NCBI GenBank assembly: GCA_045652705.1
Contig: JAZRUV010000026.1
Location: forward strand, 1-26,634
Source: UMGS1649 sp045652705
GTDB lineage: Bacteria; Bacillota; Clostridia; TANB77; CAG-465
Direction of reading: 5' to 3'
Length of the DNA stretch: 26,634 nucleotides
The translations under genes were made by a program, and so were the position numbers. The notes below the pieces were generated by a model. The model saw only the letters and a list, made by a program, of their open reading frames with translations, was not told the origin of the DNA and did no database searches. This document shows, piece by piece, positions 1 to 8,500 of the stretch (position 1 is its first letter; each line of letters starts with the position of its first letter).

Positions 1-134
1 AAGTAATGACAACGCGCTTACACGGATAAACAATCGTATGTAATTCTTATGAAATACAATATCTGTTTTCCGGGATAAGTGTAACTCATACTTATCTTGG
101 AAACTCAAACAGTAGAAAAACAGGAGGAATAAAT

Positions 135-329
135 ATGAACAAGAATTCTAACAAAATGGAAGTTCCTGAAGCTAAGGCAGCTATGGATCGTTTTAAAAAT
201 GAAGTTGCATCTGAACTTGGTGTAAACTTGAAGGAAGGTTACAATGGTGACTTAACTTCTAAGCAAGCTGGTTCTATAGGTGGAACTATGGTTAGAAAAC
301 TTATAGAAAGAGCTGAATCTCAAATGTAA
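135..329 (+). CDS. Alpha/beta-type small acid-soluble spore protein (SASP)
   Basis: A 64-residue protein of the alpha/beta SASP family. In spores these proteins coat the DNA and shield it from UV and chemicals, and they are degraded by the GPR protease at germination. The family signatures are visible: an FKNEVASELGV segment (the GPR cleavage-type region) near residues 20-30, then GYNGDLTSKQAGSIGGTMVRKLIE in the second half, the helix-turn-helix-like DNA-coating core. Length is typical. An AGGAGG ribosome binding site sits 7 bases before the ATG, and a terminator follows. Two broken copies of the same gene lie downstream on the same strand. Expression is expected in the forespore (sigma G), but no convincing sigma-G promoter could be picked out in the 134 bases upstream; CATACTTA at 87-94 is only a weak candidate -10. 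Confidence 0.96.
   Translation: MNKNSNKMEVPEAKAAMDRFKNEVASELGVNLKEGYNGDLTSKQAGSIGGTMVRKLIERAESQM
261..328 (+). repeat. 68-base direct repeat, copy A (in intact SASP gene)
   Basis: Identical base for base to 3850-3917. It covers the 3' third of the SASP coding region up to the second base of the stop codon. See copy B. Confidence 0.9.
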
Positions 330-353
330 TTATAGTTTAAATTTGAGTTTTTT

Positions 354-390
354 AAAAGCAACGGACAATTTTTCCGTTGCTTTTAATATT
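354..390 (+). terminator. Rho-independent terminator of the SASP gene
   Basis: A 12-bp perfect stem (354-365 with 373-384), 7-base loop, then a T/A-rich tail. The core GCAACGGA...TCCGTTGC recurs after both broken SASP copies, at about 944-965 and 3942-3967. Confidence 0.85.
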
Positions 391-593
391 ATTATTTTAT
401 CTGCATCTGTTTTATAACAAGACATTATTTCGTTGAACTTTTTTGCCATTTATGACATTTTTATATTGGTCATTTCTTACATTTTTATTTTAACATTATC
501 ATCTTCCTTCATATTTCATTAAAAATAAGTGGCTTGTCCCCATTTTTTCTAACATTTTTCATCTCAAGATATTTTTAATGTTTTCTTACTTTA

Positions 594-755
594 CTAAAAT
601 TCATATTTTCCTTTTAAATATTTAAATACTTCCTTTGCTGATACTGTTCTTCCTGATTCTATATCAAGTTCTGAACGAAGCATATGTTTTTCTATTCTTT
701 TTTCTAATATATCATTATAATATTTACTTCCCTTTATCTTATTTATATTGGTCAT
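594..755 (-). CDS. Small antitoxin-like protein (53 residues), orphan
   Basis: An unlisted short gene: ATG at 755-753, stop at 596-594, preceded by a good ribosome binding site (AAGGAAGTGA, about 7 bases before the ATG). The 53-residue product is charged and helical, with ESGRTVSAKEVFKYLKGKYEF at its C-terminus. That ending (SGR-x-VS-x-x-EVF-x-x-L-x-x-KY) resembles the short antitoxins or antitoxin-like proteins of type II toxin-antitoxin loci in Firmicutes; this is my recognition of a pattern, not a search result. No RelE/ParE-type toxin gene follows in the 260 bases downstream, only scraps of open frame such as a 17-codon ATG frame. It is either an orphan antitoxin, the survivor of a decayed pair, or something else. 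The SASP duplication block around it suggests an accessory region. Confidence 0.55.
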   Translation of the reverse strand: MTNINKIKGSKYYNDILEKRIEKHMLRSELDIESGRTVSAKEVFKYLKGKYEF

Positions 756-840
756 TGAAATCACTTCCTTTATTAAATTATTCTACAATCAACATTTTCT
801 CGTCTGGTATTTTTATTCACTATAAATCTTGATAAGCTTA

Positions 841-925
841 GTGATGACTCAGACTCTCAAACAAGTCGCATCTCATAGCAGGAACTATGATTATAAAACC
901 TTGAAACAAAACTAAAACTCAAAGC
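841..925 (+). pseudogene. Heavily decayed SASP gene remnant (copy 2)
   Basis: Bases 841-900 align with the 3' half of the intact SASP gene: GGAACTATG then TTA-AAAAC matches the segment encoding GGTMVRK, followed by a shifted AAACTCAAA and a degenerate copy of the SASP terminator (GCAACGGACAATTTTTCGTTG near 944-964). No open frame remains. Its CTCAA-CAAG segment resembles the frameshifted copy at 3846-3855 more than the intact gene, so the two broken copies may share ancestry. The limits are approximate. Confidence 0.5.
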
Positions 926-940
926 AAAATTTTGAGTTTT
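914..940. terminator. Hairpin, probable bidirectional terminator
   Basis: A perfect 10-bp stem (914-923 with 931-940) around a 7-base loop, next to the degenerate SASP terminator at 942-970. It lies just past the end of the minus-strand membrane-protein gene and may end that transcript. It seems to derive from the SASP 3' flank. Confidence 0.45.
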
Positions 941-976
941 AAAGCAACGGACAATTTTTCGTTGTTTTTTATTGTC

Positions 977-1318
977 TTATCCACATTTCTCTATAATATA
1001 TAGTACTAATGACAAAAACGGAAATGTAATAAATATATAATAAACCGGCATTAACATATATGCTTCTTTTACTTTTTTTGCTATATTTTTCTTAAATGCA
1101 TATATTATACATATAACCCAAGTTATTGCAAATAGCATTATAGGCATTAAAAATGCTGTTCCTAGAACACAAATTGCTACATCATACTGAGGCATAGGTA
1201 TTTTTGATATAATAAATGGTACTCCCAAAATAGATACTACTGAAATTATACACATCCAAATATTAATTTTTATTATTAGTTTTGATATTGCTACTTTACT
1301 TATTTCAGTTCCATCCAT
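977..1318 (-). CDS. Unknown small membrane protein (113 residues)
   Basis: I do not recognise a family. Hydrophobic stretches near residues 20-40, 46-75 and 88-110 predict three, possibly four, membrane helices, with a short basic loop (FKKNIAKKVKEAY) between the last two. There is no signal peptide cleavage motif. A GGAGG ribosome binding site lies 8 bases before the ATG, inside the end of the upstream gene, whose stop codon is only 3 bases away, so the two genes should be transcribed together and translated in a coupled fashion. The product is therefore probably a partner of the 341-residue protein, for example a membrane anchor or protective partner, but nothing in the sequence decides this. 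Confidence 0.8.
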   Translation of the reverse strand: MDGTEISKVAISKLIIKINIWMCIISVVSILGVPFIISKIPMPQYDVAICVLGTAFLMPIMLFAITWVICIIYAFKKNIAKKVKEAYMLMPVYYIFITFPFLSLVLYIIEKCG

Positions 1319-1321
1319 TTT

Positions 1322-2347
1322 TTAAACCTCCAATTCAAATTTTATTGTAATATCATATTCGCTTATTACATTAAAAGAATCTGACAACATAGCTGCATTA
1401 TTTAGCGTACTCCCCAATAATGCTATTAATATATTACCACTATAATATTCTGATATTTCCTTAAAATCTGTAAAATCATATCTATCTGTTATTGTTACTG
1501 ATAAATACCATTTGTTATTCTTTCTTCTTCCTTTAACATTTATGTCTGTATTATTTAATGCAAAAAACAAATCAGGATCTGCGTAATTTAAATGTTCTTT
1601 GTCTAATGTATCAAATGTATTTTTATTTCCATATTCTTCTATAATGTCTTTTATTTTCTTTTTAAATTTAGTATCATTTTTTATTTTATCTATAATCTCT
1701 CCTTTTGTAATATATTTATCTTTTGGTTTTAAATTTAAAGAATGTTGTAAGAATTCTGCTCCACATTTGTATCCCAACACCTTATCCGAAAACAAAATTA
1801 TAATATACCACAAAGCAAATTGAATGTGCTGCAATAAAGTTGATAAATGTGGTTTCCTATTATAATACGCACTATATGCAAACATTACTGTATCCCAAGG
1901 TAAATTCTGCAGTTCTTCAAATTTTTGTTCGCTCATAATTATGTTTGCTTCTTCTTTAAACTTTTTATATCTATTATATAATTTATAAATTTCATAAGCT
2001 TCCTTAAGCGTAATTATATTATTACTTGGTATTTCTGTTACTCTAGTTTTGTTGTTTATTTTTTTAATATCTATTTCCACACTTTTAGCAATTCCTTTAT
2101 AATAATCTATATCTACTTCACTTAACATTTTAAATGTTAAATATCTATTTGTTAATTGTTGTTTTTGCAATTTATTTAATTTTCCTTTATTGGTAATCTT
2201 TTGGATATTGTTATTTAGATTATTTTCCATTTTCAGGTTTTTTATATTGTCCATTCCTGTATATAAACACATCTTCTTTAAACAAAATAATCCATAACAA
2301 TTAGAATTGCTAAGCAAAAATCTACCGCATAAACTACACTTTCCCAT
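1322..2347 (-). CDS. Unknown protein with N-terminal zinc-ribbon-like motif (341 residues)
   Basis: The N-terminus carries cysteines at 4, 7, 17 and 22 (CSLCG...CYGLFC), the layout of a small treble-clef or ribbon zinc site. A lysine-rich linker (residues 35-70) follows, then a largely helical middle (about 75-250) with a WDTVMFAYSAYYNRKPHL segment. The C-terminal region (about 275-341) is beta-rich: WYLSVTITDRYDF, then NNAAMLSDSFNVISEYDITIKFEL. I have the impression that similar C-terminal segments occur in uncharacterised Firmicutes proteins, but I cannot name a family. An AGGGGTG ribosome binding site supports the ATG. It forms a tight two-gene unit with the membrane protein downstream. 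Residue use (rich in K, N, I) matches the AT-rich background. Function unknown. Confidence 0.85.
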   Translation of the reverse strand: MGKCSLCGRFLLSNSNCYGLFCLKKMCLYTGMDNIKNLKMENNLNNNIQKITNKGKLNKLQKQQLTNRYLTFKMLSEVDIDYYKGIAKSVEIDIKKINNKTRVTEIPSNNIITLKEAYEIYKLYNRYKKFKEEANIIMSEQKFEELQNLPWDTVMFAYSAYYNRKPHLSTLLQHIQFALWYIIILFSDKVLGYKCGAEFLQHSLNLKPKDKYITKGEIIDKIKNDTKFKKKIKDIIEEYGNKNTFDTLDKEHLNYADPDLFFALNNTDINVKGRRKNNKWYLSVTITDRYDFTDFKEISEYYSGNILIALLGSTLNNAAMLSDSFNVISEYDITIKFELEV

Positions 2348-2398
2348 ATATTCACCCCTATATCTAAATTTTTAATGTTGTTTGTTTTTGGATATTTT

Positions 2399-3592
2399 TT
2401 ATTCTTGCACTAACCAGCTTGCTATATCTACTATTTTTATACCTTCATATTGATACGTATCATGCTTTGTATTCGCTATAATCATTTTGGTATACCCATC
2501 TTTGATTTTCAATAAGGGTTCAACTTCCCTTTTAAAAGTTTGTTCACTAGAAATATCATCAGAAACTTGTATATATATTTTTTCACTTTGCTTAATTGCT
2601 ACAAAATCAATTTCTTTTTTATACAAAGTCCCTACATATATTTCATAGCCTCTGCGCATCAATTCTGTGGCTACTATATTTTCATATACTCGTCCATAAT
2701 TTAAATTCTTTGTTCCAAGTTTTGCAAATCTGAACGAATGATCTGACAAATAATATTTTTCTTGTGCTGTTAAATACTTTTTACCTTGAATATCATATCT
2801 TCTAACCTTATAAAAAGCAAAAGCATTACACAAATATTCCATATATTTACTTATAGTTTTATGATTAACACTATTTTTATTACTTGTGAGAGCATTAGCT
2901 ATATTTCTCGCTGATGACAAATTCGAAATATTATCCATCAAAAACTCAGCTGTTTTATCCATTAATTGAATATTTCTTATTTTATATTTTTGTTTTATAT
3001 CTCTAATTACTAAAGTTTCATATACTTCGTTTATATATTTGTATCTTTCTTCCTTTGTATTATATACATATGCACCTGCCATTCCACCATCAAACACATA
3101 TTTGTCAAATGCTTCATGAAGTTGCATTTCATTATAATATTCCATAAATTCTTTTAATGAGAATGGATAAATTTCAATTTCAAATGTTCTACCTGTAAAT
3201 AGTGTTGCTAAATCACTACTTAATAAAAATGCATTTGAACCTGTTATGTATATATCATAGTTTCCTGTGGAATGAATGCTATTTATTGTTAATTCAAATT
3301 GTGGACACAATTGCACCTCATCAATAAAAAGATAATTAGTTTTATTTTTTTCATAACTTTTTTCTATAAAATTGTTTAATTCGTGATATTCTTTAAGATT
3401 TTCATACTTTAGTTTTGTAAAATCTATATATATAATATTATAATTTTCTTCCGTTGACTTTATATGTTCTATGAATGATTCTAAAAGTTTAGATTTACCA
3501 CTACGTCTAATTCCCGTTATAACTTTAATATCTGGAGTTCCTTTCACATTTAATAATCTATTTAAATACATTTTTCTATCTATTAATTTCAT
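2399..3592 (-). CDS. AAA-type ATPase, DUF4143 family
   Basis: A 397-residue protein with the two-domain layout of the AAA_14/DUF4143 family. Walker A is GIRRSGKSK near residues 27-35 and Walker B is YLFIDEVQ near 87-94. A sensor-like TGSNA follows, then LFTGRTFEIEIYPFSLKEF, which is typical of this family. The C-terminal DUF4143 half has YENIVATELMRRGYEIY and EIDFVAI...YIQVS, which looks like a PD-(D/E)XK nuclease fold whose usual E-x-K is replaced by Q-V-S, so nuclease activity is doubtful. These ATPases are common, often multicopy accessory genes in Firmicutes and Bacteroidetes, and their role is unknown. A GAGGTG ribosome binding site precedes the ATG. The gene has its own promoter inside a long inverted repeat, which suggests tight or self-regulation. 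Confidence 0.93.
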   Translation of the reverse strand: MKLIDRKMYLNRLLNVKGTPDIKVITGIRRSGKSKLLESFIEHIKSTEENYNIIYIDFTKLKYENLKEYHELNNFIEKSYEKNKTNYLFIDEVQLCPQFELTINSIHSTGNYDIYITGSNAFLLSSDLATLFTGRTFEIEIYPFSLKEFMEYYNEMQLHEAFDKYVFDGGMAGAYVYNTKEERYKYINEVYETLVIRDIKQKYKIRNIQLMDKTAEFLMDNISNLSSARNIANALTSNKNSVNHKTISKYMEYLCNAFAFYKVRRYDIQGKKYLTAQEKYYLSDHSFRFAKLGTKNLNYGRVYENIVATELMRRGYEIYVGTLYKKEIDFVAIKQSEKIYIQVSDDISSEQTFKREVEPLLKIKDGYTKMIIANTKHDTYQYEGIKIVDIASWLVQE

Positions 3593-3610
3593 TTTAACAC
3601 CTCTAAAAAT

Positions 3611-3638
3611 ATTATACCATTCTATTTCCCAAAATCAA
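3611..3638 (-). promoter_or_regulatory. Sigma-A-type promoter of the DUF4143 ATPase gene
   Basis: On the minus strand TTGATT (3638-3633), a 16-base spacer and a perfect TATAAT (3616-3611), 19 bases before the ATG. The spacer is occupied by one arm of the inverted repeat at 3619-3665. Confidence 0.75.
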
Positions 3639-3665
3639 GTTTTTTTCGTTTTTGGGAAATAGAAT
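3619..3665. repeat. 16-bp perfect inverted repeat, candidate operator
   Basis: Arms 3619-3634 and 3650-3665 are perfectly complementary (core ATTTCCCAAAA / TTTTGGGAAAT) around a 15-base spacer. One arm covers the -35/-10 spacer of the ATPase promoter and the other lies just upstream of the -35, the usual geometry for a dimeric or tetrameric repressor. In the minus-strand direction the start site lies downstream of both arms, so an RNA hairpin role is less likely than DNA binding. Confidence 0.6.
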
Positions 3666-3761
3666 TTTGTTTTTTATTCTTTGGGGTATATAAAGAAGCA
3701 TATTTTAAATAAAATCTATACTTATGAAATTTATCCTAACACTTGATACTATTGAGTTTGA

Positions 3762-3918
3762 CAAGCACGAATTGCTCAGTATAATTTTTTGACTCCAGCA
3801 GAAATCGGTGTTAACTTAAAACAAGGTTACAATGGTGACTTACTGTCTCAAGCAAGCTGGTTCTATAGGTGGAACTATGGTTAGAAAACTTATAGAAAGA
3901 GCTGAATCTCAAATGTAG
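3762..3918 (+). pseudogene. Frameshifted SASP gene (copy 3)
   Basis: The reading frame EIGVNLKQGYNGDL (from about 3801) belongs to the SASP family, but around 3843-3849 the frame shifts. After the shift the codons KQAGSIGGTMVRKLIERAESQM, ending in TAG at 3916-3918, are identical at DNA level to the intact gene. Upstream of 3801 the start and first helix are eroded and no in-frame ATG is left. The terminator is intact. Left boundary approximate. Confidence 0.85.
3850..3917 (+). repeat. 68-base direct repeat, copy B (in SASP pseudogene)
   Basis: Identical to 261-328 although the gene around it is broken. This implies recent duplication or gene conversion. The two copies flank about 3.5 kb of accessory genes and could recombine to delete them. 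Confidence 0.9.
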
Positions 3919-3941
3919 TTTGATTTTTATTTGAGTTTTTT

Positions 3942-3971
3942 AAGCAACGGACAATTTTCCGTTGCTTTTTA
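3942..3971 (+). terminator. Rho-independent terminator after SASP pseudogene
   Basis: A 10-bp perfect stem (3942-3951 with 3958-3967), 6-base loop, then a T-run. Same core as the terminator at 354-384. Confidence 0.8.
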
Positions 3972-3991
3972 TTTTTAATTTATGATATACT
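3962..3991 (+). promoter_or_regulatory. Possible promoter of the exchanger gene
   Basis: TTGCTT (3962-3967), an 18-base spacer and TATACT (3986-3991), 28 bases before the ATG. The -35 overlaps the preceding terminator. Plausible but not strong. Confidence 0.45.
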
Positions 3992-4019
3992 ATTTTATTA
4001 TAAACTAAGGAGAAAATTT

Positions 4020-5066
4020 ATGAGTATAATTGTTAACATTTTACTTTTGGCACTAGGATTATTCTTGCTTATAAAAGGTTCAGATATATTTGTAGATGCA
4101 GGAACTGTTATCGGGAAAATGTTTAGAATGACTGAAGTATTAATTGGGCTAACAATAGTATGTATAGGAACTGGTCTTCCAGAATTAATACTTTCTATAA
4201 ATGGTTCTGTTAATGGAACTTCCAATCTTGTTATTGGAAATATTGTAGGTTCAAACATTTTTAATATGTGTATAATTTTAGGTTTAGTTTGTGTTTTACA
4301 CCCTTTAAAACTTTTACGTCAAACTATTCGCAAAGATATGCATATGAGCCTACTATCTTCTATTGCATTATTTGTGCTTTTATTAGATAATGTTCAAAAT
4401 AACTTCGCAAAAAATACAATTTCTCTTACAGACGGTATTATTTTGTTGCTTTTGTTTGCTGTATTCATATATTATACTTTCTACGAAATTACCGATTATC
4501 TTAGAGATAGACGTGAAAAGAAGTATCAAGAGCAAAAAGAAAAAGATAACAAGAAAAATACAAACACCTCTCAAGAAACAGAGAAAATACAAACTTATAC
4601 CAATAAAGACATGCAAAAACTATTTAAAAATATTGCCATTGGACTTATTGGAATTGTTATGGTACATATTGGTGCTAAAATCACTGTAGATAATACTGTA
4701 AAAATAGCAGAATTTTTCAATGTTAGTCAAACATTTATATCTATTGTTATAATAGCAGTTGGCACATCTCTTCCCGAGCTCACTACTTCTTATGCCGCTC
4801 TAAAAAAGAATAGAGTAAATATAGCAATAGGGAATTTAATTGGAAGCAACATGTTTAATACTCTCTGTGTTTTAGGGGTATCATCGTTAATCAACCCTCT
4901 TGTTTTAGAAGGCAATTATTTACTTATAGACTGCGGTGTATTTGCTTTAGTTTGTTTAGTAATGGTATTATTTACAAAGAGAAAACCTGAAATTTCTAGA
5001 TTTGAAGGCTTTTCCCTAATTACCATTTATATATTATATATAGTTTATGTTTTATATAGACGTTAA
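4020..5066 (+). CDS. CaCA-family sodium/calcium exchanger (YrbG type)
   Basis: A 348-residue integral membrane antiporter, expected to exchange Na+ (or H+/K+) for Ca2+ across the cytoplasmic membrane. The two inverted alpha-repeats that define the CaCA superfamily are clear. Alpha-1 has GTGLPELILS...GNIVGSNIFN (about residues 58-90) and alpha-2 has GTSLPELTTS...GNLIGSNMFN (about 250-285). The conserved acidic residue of each G-T-x-L-P-E motif is present. About ten membrane helices are expected, with a charged cytoplasmic loop (about 160-200, rich in K, E, Q, N) between the halves. Length fits the family. AAGGAG lies 8 bases before the ATG. It is a single-gene unit between terminators. Confidence 0.95.
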   Translation: MSIIVNILLLALGLFLLIKGSDIFVDAGTVIGKMFRMTEVLIGLTIVCIGTGLPELILSINGSVNGTSNLVIGNIVGSNIFNMCIILGLVCVLHPLKLLRQTIRKDMHMSLLSSIALFVLLLDNVQNNFAKNTISLTDGIILLLLFAVFIYYTFYEITDYLRDRREKKYQEQKEKDNKKNTNTSQETEKIQTYTNKDMQKLFKNIAIGLIGIVMVHIGAKITVDNTVKIAEFFNVSQTFISIVIIAVGTSLPELTTSYAALKKNRVNIAIGNLIGSNMFNTLCVLGVSSLINPLVLEGNYLLIDCGVFALVCLVMVLFTKRKPEISRFEGFSLITIYILYIVYVLYRR

Positions 5067-5092
5067 AAATACTGGGTAACCCCAGTATTTTT
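5065..5092. terminator. Bidirectional terminator between convergent genes
   Basis: A perfect 12-bp stem (5065-5076 with 5081-5092), 4-base loop, A-run on one side and T-run on the other. It ends both the exchanger gene and hpf. Confidence 0.85.
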
Positions 5093-5109
5093 CATTTCTT
5101 ATTTCTATA

Positions 5110-5457
5110 TTACTCTTCATCTTCAAGCAAATCTTCTTCTGTCACACCCATTTGTACAGTGTTTTCAGTTCTACGATTTAATTTAATAGTTTTTTGTTTT
5201 CTTATTTGTCCTAATAATTTATCTATAATTAAATCGATTCCAGCATATACATCATGTGTATTCTCTTCTGCCATATATGTCTTACCCTTGCTTTCTATAC
5301 GAATGTCTACATTTTGTTTTTCTTTTTTAGCTGAAAATGTAACGTGCGCTATTGTGCTATCATCAAAAAACTTATCTAGTTTAGCAACTTTCTTTGTAGC
5401 ATACTCTCTTATGCCATCTGTTACATCAATGCCAATTCCTGTTATATCTAATTTCAT
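5110..5457 (-). CDS. hpf: Ribosome hibernation promoting factor, short form
   Basis: A 115-residue protein of the HPF/RaiA (sigma-54 modulation) family, which binds in the tRNA/mRNA channel of the 30S subunit and silences ribosomes in stress or stationary phase. The N-terminal HPF fold is complete: MKLDITGIGIDVTDGIREYATKKVAKLDKFF, the beta-strand block, then Y-x-x-IDLIIDKL. The protein ends in an acidic tail (EEDLLEDEE). The roughly 60-residue C-terminal dimerisation domain of the long HPF usual in Firmicutes is missing. I chose the ATG at 5457 (AGGAG 10 bases upstream). A longer frame from 5511 would place the promoter inside the gene. Downstream of polC on the same strand but with its own promoter. 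Confidence 0.92.
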   Translation of the reverse strand: MKLDITGIGIDVTDGIREYATKKVAKLDKFFDDSTIAHVTFSAKKEKQNVDIRIESKGKTYMAEENTHDVYAGIDLIIDKLLGQIRKQKTIKLNRRTENTVQMGVTEEDLLEDEE

Positions 5458-5478
5458 ATATATCAACTCCTCGTATAC

Positions 5479-5507
5479 ATTATATAATATAATCTCTGTA
5501 TAATCAA
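5479..5507 (-). promoter_or_regulatory. Promoter of hpf
   Basis: On the minus strand TTGATT (5507-5502), a 17-base spacer and TATAAT (5484-5479). It lies within the longer open frame, supporting the shorter start for hpf. Confidence 0.8.
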
Positions 5508-5546
5508 CCATTTTTTATTTTATTTTTAGCTATATCATAGCAACCA

Positions 5547-8500
5547 TCACATCATACTAGCTTCATCAAATAAAGATACTTGTGAAGAATTAGGCATTCC
5601 TTTAGTACATCCATATTTATCTAAAAGCTCTAATGCAGATTTTCCTATCTTGGCTCTAGACACTAAATTTTCTTTAGAAGAAAATTTTCCATCCTCTCTT
5701 GCTTTAGCAACATTCTTAGCATTGACTGTACCAAACGTTGGTATTGCAGAAAGCGGTGGTCTTACTCCATCCTCTTCAACTAAAAATTTGGTTGCATCAG
5801 ATTTGTATAAGTCTATTGGAAGGAAGTCTATTCCTCTTTCCATCATTTCATTTACAACTTCTAGTACTGTTATCATATCCTTTTCAACATTACTTGCTTC
5901 CGGATTAGATTCAATATTCTTTATTGCCTCTTTAACTTTTTGCTTGTTTGTACACATTATCTCAGCATTAAACGCATCAGCTCTAACTGTATAATATGTA
6001 GCATAAAAAGCCTTTGGATAATATACCTTAAAGTATGCTATTCTATATGCCATCATAACATATGCACAAGCATGTGCTTTAGGGAACATGTACTTTATTT
6101 TCAAGCACGAGTCAATATACCATTCAGGTACATCGCACTCTCTCATTTTGTCTTTCATTTCTTCTGTCAAATCTTTTTTTGCTTTACCTTTTCTTGTTAT
6201 CTCCATTATTTTAAACGCTAGCGATGGGTCAAGGCCTTTTTGTATAAGATATATCATAATGTCATCACGAGTACATATTGCCTGTTTAAGCGTAGTTATT
6301 CCTTGTTCAATTAAACTTTGAGCATTGTTTAACCACACGTCCGTACCATGTGATAGCCCAGATATTCTTACAAGTTCACCAAAAGTTGTAGGCTTTGTAT
6401 CAAGTAACATCTGTCTTACGAACTTGGTACCAAATTCTGGTATTGCATAAGTTGCAACTTTAGAACGTTCTTGTTCTTCTGTAATACCTAGCGCTTCCGT
6501 AGAACTAAATAGTGACATTACTTTAGGTTCATCCAAAGGTATGGTCTTTGCATCCATCCCCGTTAAATCTTCTAGCATTCTAATTACTGTAGGATCATCG
6601 TGTCCTAGTATATCTAGTTTTAGAAGGTTATCATGGATAGAGTGGAAATCAAAATGAGTTGTTATTGTATTTGATGTAGGGTCATCTGCTGGCCTTTGTA
6701 CCGGACAAAAATCATAAATTTCTCTATCTCTTGGTACAACTATAATTCCACCAGGGTGCTGTCCTGTGGTCCTCTTTATACCAGTACACATTTTTGCTTC
6801 CCTATTTATTTCCGGAACTCTTATATGTTGGTTTTTTTCTTCATAATACTTCCTAACAAATCCATAGGCTGTTTTTTCTGCAAGTGTAGAAATAGTTCCT
6901 GCTCTAAACGTTTTGTATTTACCAAACAGCACCTCTGTATATGCGTGTGCTTTCGCTTGGTAATCTCCAGAGAAGTTAAGGTCTATATCTGGTACCTTAT
7001 CACCTTTAAATCCAAGGAAGGTTTCAAATGGTATGTCCATTCCATCTTTTCTTAACTTATGTCCACATTTTGGACAGTCTTTATCTTCCATGTCTACACC
7101 TGTTGTTACTGTTACAGGTGGAAATTCACTATATTTACATTCCGGGCAAACATAGTGTGGTGGTAGTGGATTTACCTCCGTTATACCACTCATTGTTGCT
7201 ACAAATGAAGAACCAACCGAACCTCTGGAACCAACAAGATATCCATCATCATTAGATTTTTTAACTAATTTTTGAGCAATTATATACATGACAGAGAATC
7301 CGTTTGTAATTATACTATTAAGCTCTTTTTTAATTCTCGCTTCAACTATTTCAGGTAGAGGGTCACCATATATACTTCTTGCCTTTTCGTATGTTAAGCG
7401 CTCTATTTCTTCATCGGAACCTTCAATAACAGGGTTGTATGTACCATCAACAACCGGTTTTATTTCTTCAAACATATCTGCAATTTTGTTCGGATTATCT
7501 ATTACTACTTCACGTGCTGTAGCTTCATCTAGATAATCAAATTCTTTTAACATTTCATCAGTTGTTCTAAAGTATAACGGTGCCTGTTCGTCAGCATCAT
7601 CAAACCCTTGGCCTGCCATAATTATTCTCCTATATAGCTCATCTTGCGCATTTAAAAAGTGTACATCGCAAGTAGCACATACTGGTATATCTAACTCTTT
7701 TCCTAGCTCTACTATTTTTCTATTTAAGTTTCTTAATCCTTCGTGATTTTCCACTTCACCATTTCTTATATAGAACTCATTATTTCCTATAGGTTGTATT
7801 TCTAGATAATCATAATACTTGGCAAGGCCTTTAGATTTTTCCACATTTCCTTCCATTACAGCTTGGAACAATTCACCTCTTTCACAAGCCGAACCAATTA
7901 TTAGTCCTTCTCTATATCTATTAATTAGCGACCTTGAAAGTCTTGGTTTCTTGTGGAAATATCTGATGTGAGAAAAAGATACAAGCTTGTATAAATTTTT
8001 AAGTCCTACATAGTTTTTAGCAAGTATTATTATGTGATATGGGCTCATCTGTTTTTTATCTTCTATAAACTCTGTTTGTACATAGTCGCCCACTTTCATA
8101 TTTTTGCTCTCTACCACTTCACACATTTTTATAAACACTTTAGCTGTAGCTCTTGCATCATTTATAGCCCTATGTGCATTTTCAAGTTCCACACCCAAAT
8201 TTTCCGCTATCGTTCCAAGTTTATGATTTTCATATCCTTCAAACATTTCTCTTGAAATAGCAAGAGTATCTATAATATGTACCGGTTTCTCATAACCACA
8301 TCTTTCTGCAAAGTGATTTATAAACGACGTATCAAATCTTGCATTGTGCGCAACGATTGTACAATCCTTTGCAAAATCTAAAAATCCTTTTAATGCTTCT
8401 TCTATCTTCGGAGCAGCTTTTACCATTTCAGGAGTTATATGCGTTAATTCCTGTACATCTTTTGGAATATTCCTTTCAGGATTAACAAACGTAGAAAACT

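Noticed and set aside
526..548. GTGGCTTGTCCCCATTTTTTC, resembling motifs seen near some REP/IS-type elements
   Set aside because: A single short match with no inverted partner, no transposase and no target duplication in sight.
635..832. 65-codon plus-strand frame
   Set aside because: Antisense shadow of the 53-codon minus-strand gene, hydrophobic from AT-rich DNA, no ribosome binding site.
5458..5511. Longer N-terminus for hpf
   Set aside because: It would contain the hpf promoter and a ribosome binding site, and the added residues match nothing in the HPF fold.
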